Origin: Hephaestia caeni
GTDB taxonomy: Bacteria; Pseudomonadota; Alphaproteobacteria; Sphingomonadales; Sphingomonadaceae
Assembly (NCBI RefSeq): GCF_003550065.1
Contig: NZ_QXDC01000004.1
Coordinates: forward strand, 186,001-250,000
Length of the DNA stretch: 64,000 nt
Direction: 5' to 3'
Shown here: positions 61,077 to 64,000 of the stretch, in pieces
Layout: the number at the start of each line of letters is the position of its first letter
Position numbering within the stretch: the stretch's first letter is position 1
Program-made: the position numbers and the translations under genes
The notes under the pieces: generated by a model
The model's input: the letters and a program-made list of their open reading frames with translations, nothing else
The model's database searches: none
What the model was told of the DNA's origin: nothing

Positions 61077-61358
61077 TCAGACCGACAGGTGGCCGGGGAT
61101 GCGCAGATGCCTCCGGCCGACCTCGACGAAGAGCGGGTCGCGCTTGGCGGCCCAGACGGCGGCGAAGTGGCCGACAACCCAGATGGCCAGGCCGACAAGC
61201 CAGAGGCGCAGACCGAGGCCAACGGCTCCGGCCAAAGTGCCGTTCATGATGGCGATGGAGCGCGGTGCGCCGCCGAGTAGGATGTGCTCGGTTAGCGCCC
61301 GGTGGACCTGCACGGTGAAGCCCGGCACCTCGTCGAGCTGTTCCAGCCTCCCCGCCAT
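61077..61358 (-). CDS. trbD: TrbD/VirB3-like protein (cluster 2)
   Basis: A 93-residue protein with VQVHRALTEHILLGGAPRSI at residues about 17-36 and two hydrophobic stretches after it. The start shares a base with the trbC stop (TGATG), as in cluster 1; 13 bases separate it from trbE, unlike the overlap in cluster 1. Confidence 0.88.
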   Translation of the reverse strand: MAGRLEQLDEVPGFTVQVHRALTEHILLGGAPRSIAIMNGTLAGAVGLGLRLWLVGLAIWVVGHFAAVWAAKRDPLFVEVGRRHLRIPGHLSV

Positions 61359-61690
61359 CACACGAGCGCCCCGCCGCCGAACGAGAAGAAGGAGAGAAAG
61401 AAGCTGGATGCGGCGAACGCGATCGACAGACCGAACACGATCTGAATCAGACGGCGGAACCCGCCGGACGAGTCGCCGAAGGCCAGTGTGAGGCCGGTGA
61501 CGATGATGATGATGACCGCGACGATCTTGGCGACCGGGCCCTCGATCGATTGCAGGATCGATTGAAGCGGCGCTTCCCAGGGCATGGACGAACCGGAAGC
61601 GTGAGCGGCGGGGGCGAGGATCAGGGTCGCATAGGTGACGGCTGCTACTGCCGTGACATGGCGGCGGATGCGCCGGGCGTGACGGATCAT
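61358..61690 (-). CDS. trbC: TrbC/VirB2 major pilin precursor (cluster 2)
   Basis: A 110-residue pilin precursor with signal peptide ending AHA (near residue 31), then SGSSMPWEAPLQSILQSIEG and two membrane helices. The mature sequence is nearly identical to cluster 1 while the signal peptides differ, showing strong constraint on the pilin. No TraF-type peptidase is encoded near this cluster; the one at 3246 could serve both. Confidence 0.9.
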   Translation of the reverse strand: MIRHARRIRRHVTAVAAVTYATLILAPAAHASGSSMPWEAPLQSILQSIEGPVAKIVAVIIIIVTGLTLAFGDSSGGFRRLIQIVFGLSIAFAASSFFLSFFSFGGGALV

Positions 61691-62676
61691 GAGGGATCTC
61701 CTGTTGGGCTTGAGGCTGAGGTTGCGGGAGTGACGCGGTAGTCGCCGTCCGGGCCGAGGCCATCGACGCACGCGAGTTCGGCGAGCCGGCGTTGCGAGCC
61801 GCGACCAGCGAGAACAGCGACGAGGTCGATGGTCTCCGCGATCAGCGCTCTTGGGACGGTGACGACGGCTTCCTGGATGAGTTGCTCGAGGCGGCGCAGC
61901 GCACCGATCCCTGTGCCGGCATGGATGGTGCCGATGCCGCCCGGATGACCCGTTCCCCAGGCCTTGAGCAGGTCGAGAGCTTCGGAGCCGCGGACCTCTC
62001 CGATCGGAATGCGGTCTGGTCGCAATCGCAGCGAGGACCGCACCAGATCCGACAAGGTGGCGACACCGTCTTTGGTGCGCATGGCGACGAGGTTGGGTGC
62101 GGAGCATTGCAGCTCGCGCGTGTCCTCGATGATGACGACGCGATCCGTGGTCTTGGAGACCTCGGCGAGCAACGCATTGGTGAGTGTGGTCTTGCCGGTC
62201 GAGGTGCCGCCGGCGACAAGGATGTTGGCCCGGGCGGCGACCGCCTCGCGCAGAGCCTCGGCCTGGTCCGCCGACATGATTCCGGCGGCCACATAGTCGT
62301 CGAGCGTGAAGACTGCGACGGCAGGTTTGCGGATCGCGAAAGCCGGCGCCGCAACAACTGGGGGCAACAGGCCCTCAAACCGCTCCCCCGTCTCGGGCAG
62401 TTCGGCCGACACCCGCGGATTGCCGGGATGGACCTCGGCGCCGACATGGTGCGCGACGAGTCGCACGATCCGTTCGCCATCTGCGGGCGCTAGCTGCTCG
62501 CCTGTGTCAGACAGGCCTTCGGACAGCCGGTCGATCCAGAGCCGGCCGTCAGGATTGAGCATCACCTCGACGATCGACGGGTCTTCCAGAAAGCGGGCGA
62601 TCGCCGGCCCAAGGGCCGTGCGCAGCATGCGCGCGCCGCGCGTAATCGCTTCTGTTTTCTGGTGAGATGCCGCCAT
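61687..62676 (-). CDS. trbB: Conjugative transfer ATPase TrbB (cluster 2)
   Basis: The 329-residue VirB11-type ATPase has Walker [15 protein letters not shown] near residue 160, [34 protein letters not shown] and [14 protein letters not shown]. It starts with an ATG, whereas copy 1 uses TTG. A GGGGACGA element, also part of the leader hairpin, lies upstream. Confidence 0.92.
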   Translation of the reverse strand: MAASHQKTEAITRGARMLRTALGPAIARFLEDPSIVEVMLNPDGRLWIDRLSEGLSDTGEQLAPADGERIVRLVAHHVGAEVHPGNPRVSAELPETGERFEGLLPPVVAAPAFAIRKPAVAVFTLDDYVAAGIMSADQAEALREAVAARANILVAGGTSTGKTTLTNALLAEVSKTTDRVVIIEDTRELQCSAPNLVAMRTKDGVATLSDLVRSSLRLRPDRIPIGEVRGSEALDLLKAWGTGHPGGIGTIHAGTGIGALRRLEQLIQEAVVTVPRALIAETIDLVAVLAGRGSQRRLAELACVDGLGPDGDYRVTPATSASSPTGDPS

Positions 62677-62677
62677 G

Positions 62678-62727
62678 TCGTCCCCTTGCGGCCAGGGACC
62701 GTTCAGCCGGCCCTGGATCGGGGACGA
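62678..62727. promoter_or_regulatory. Nested hairpin in the trbB leader (cluster 2)
   Basis: An outer perfect 8-bp pair TCGTCCCC (62678-62685) and GGGGACGA (62720-62727) encloses an inner pair CCAGGG (62692-62697) and CCCTGG (62711-62716), directly next to the trbB start codon. Folding could sequester the ribosome site. Cluster 1 has a different hairpin at the same place. Confidence 0.45.
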
Positions 62728-63004
62728 TTAAAAGAGCCCGAAATTGGGCCAGTTCAACAAGTCTTTGTCGTAGTAGGGCTGTGGCGTGCAAATACAGGAA
62801 AACGGCGGCGGAACCTGGTCAGCAACACAATCTGATGGCCGGCGGTCGAAGGCGAAATTTCAAAAAACCGGACAACTGCTCCGGTTTTGCTCGCCATGCC
62901 AAGCGGCCTGAGTATGATAAGCGAATCATGGCGTGTGCTGCGTGCGCCAGGGTCTCACCCTAATACGGAGAAAAGAACAACTCTGTCCCAGAGGATGCAG
63001 CCCT
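62728..63004. other. Spacer between trb cluster 2 and nhaA
   Basis: No gene is seen in these 277 bases. The minus-strand sequence CTACGA...CTTGTTGAA...CCCAATTTC resembles the cluster 1 leader around 9390-9412, so the trb promoter region is retained, but copG and traG, which precede it in cluster 1, are absent. A terminator lies at 62864-62888. Confidence 0.5.
62864..62888. terminator. Bidirectional Rho-independent terminator
   Basis: AAAACCGGA and TCCGGTTTT form a perfect 9-bp stem with a 7-base loop, with flanking A and T runs on both sides, so it can stop transcription from either strand. It insulates the trb leader from sequence to the right. Confidence 0.65.
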
Positions 63005-64000
63005 ATGGCCTCAACTCAGCCCGTCAGCCCTAATCAGGGCCGAATCAATTCCACGCTCCGGCAATTCCTCGACAATGAAGCCTCTGGCGGCATCCTTCTC
63101 ATGGCCGTTGCAGTGCTCGCCATCCTCACAGCAAATTCGCCTGTCGCCGGGAGCTACTTCTCGGCGCTACATGCCTATATCGGCCCATTGAGCGTCCAAC
63201 ACTGGATAAATGACGCGCTAATGGCCTTGTTCTTTCTGTTGGTCGGGCTTGAGATCAAGCGCGAGATGTTGGACGGGCAATTGTCGAGCTGGAGTCGTCG
63301 GTTGCTACCGGGGGCCGCCGCTGCTGGCGGCATGGCCGTTCCGGCAGTGATCTACATAGCATTTAATCTCGGCGATCCTGCCGCCCTGCGTGGATGGGCA
63401 ATTCCGTCAGCGACCGACATCGCCTTTGCGCTCGGTGTCCTGTCTTTGCTCGGGCCAAAAGTGCCGGCGTCGTTGAAAATCTTCCTCGCAGCACTGGCGA
63501 TCATTGATGATCTGGGCGCGGTCATCGTGATCGCATTATTCTATACGACCGATTTGAACTTCGTTGCTCTCGGTGGCGCGGCTCTGGTTATTAGCGCTCT
63601 GGTCGTCCTGAACAGGTCGGGTGTCATGCGCCTTTGGCTCTATCTGGTTCTCGGAGCTGTGCTTTGGGTTCTGGTGTTGCGCTCCGGCGTTCATGCCACA
63701 CTGGCCGGAGTCATTCTGGCGTTGACCATTCCTATTCGCCTCACGCCCGGAACGCCGGAAGCATCGCCCTCAGTTTCGCCGTTGCATCAGCTCGAACATG
63801 CCCTCCAAAAGCCTGTCGCCTTCCTAATTGTTCCTATTTTTGGCTTTGCCAATGCTGGCGTTTCCTTTTCAGGCGTTACCCCTGCTGTCTTGATCGAGCC
63901 ACTGACGCTCGGTGTGGCGGCCGGTCTCGTAGTCGGTAAGCTGGTCGGCGTGTTCGGCACCGTAGCCGCTCTGGTGCGGCTAGGACTTGCCGATCTTCCC
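63005..64000 (+). CDS. nhaA: NhaA Na+/H+ antiporter, 3' end outside window
   Basis: The 332 codons present encode most of an NhaA-type antiporter (family length about 390): [20 protein letters not shown] at the N-terminus, [39 protein letters not shown], and [18 protein letters not shown] with the paired aspartates of the ion site. It exports Na+ in exchange for protons at the inner membrane. It lies where traG would be expected for cluster 2 but on the opposite strand. Confidence 0.93.
   Translation, partial: MASTQPVSPNQGRINSTLRQFLDNEASGGILLMAVAVLAILTANSPVAGSYFSALHAYIGPLSVQHWINDALMALFFLLVGLEIKREMLDGQLSSWSRRLLPGAAAAGGMAVPAVIYIAFNLGDPAALRGWAIPSATDIAFALGVLSLLGPKVPASLKIFLAALAIIDDLGAVIVIALFYTTDLNFVALGGAALVISALVVLNRSGVMRLWLYLVLGAVLWVLVLRSGVHATLAGVILALTIPIRLTPGTPEASPSVSPLHQLEHALQKPVAFLIVPIFGFANAGVSFSGVTPAVLIEPLTLGVAAGLVVGKLVGVFGTVAALVRLGLADLP

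Overview
This is a high-GC alphaproteobacterial window, most likely from a sphingomonad or close relative (inferred from gene families and codon use; there is no rRNA or marker gene to prove it). Almost all of it is accessory DNA of integrative-conjugative type.

Region 1 (1-20351, mostly + strand) is the backbone of a conjugative element: a DUF6499/DUF2285 regulator, an AlpA-like HTH protein, a RepA-type replication initiator followed by iteron-like repeats, a processing block (DUF2840, TraF-like S26 peptidase, DUF736, VirB1-like transglycosylase), a hairpin-rich oriT candidate, a DUF3363-type relaxase, the TraG coupling protein, a CopG protein and a complete trbBCDEJKLFGI operon ending in DUF2274. 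A small TrbK/EexN-like gene and a LysR gene converge on its 3' end.

Region 2 (20434-37011) is cargo. A minus-strand efflux block comes first: RND pump, adaptor, outer-membrane factor, a secreted cupin and two copies of a Trp/His-rich small membrane protein. It is followed by a GcvA-like LysR, a two-gene chromate transporter, a nitrilase remnant, cioAB plus DUF2474 (cyanide-insensitive oxidase), and a LysR/DsbA(broken)/NAD(P)-binding module. It ends with a remnant of the trb-associated LysR, a tyrosine integrase, and a 45-bp 3' piece of tRNA-Arg that I read as an attachment site. Element 1 therefore probably runs from left of the window to 37011.

Region 3 (37012-53065) carries a hydratase, a porin, several small unknown genes, a DapA-like lyase and an extended kdp potassium operon (kdpF-A-B-C-D-E plus ptsN, with two extra small membrane ORFs), then another LysR.

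Region 4 (53094-62676, minus strand) is a second, complete and divergent trb operon, a mirror image of the first. It has no traG, relaxase or repA beside it; an nhaA sodium/proton antiporter gene, cut by the window end, follows instead. The two trb operons form large inverted repeats around about 34 kb of cargo.

The cargo suggests adaptation to toxic and ionic stress: efflux, chromate, cyanide or low oxygen, K+ scavenging and Na+ export. Three pseudogene remnants of LysR genes, a nitrilase remnant and a nonsense-mutated DsbA gene show that the region has been repeatedly rearranged.
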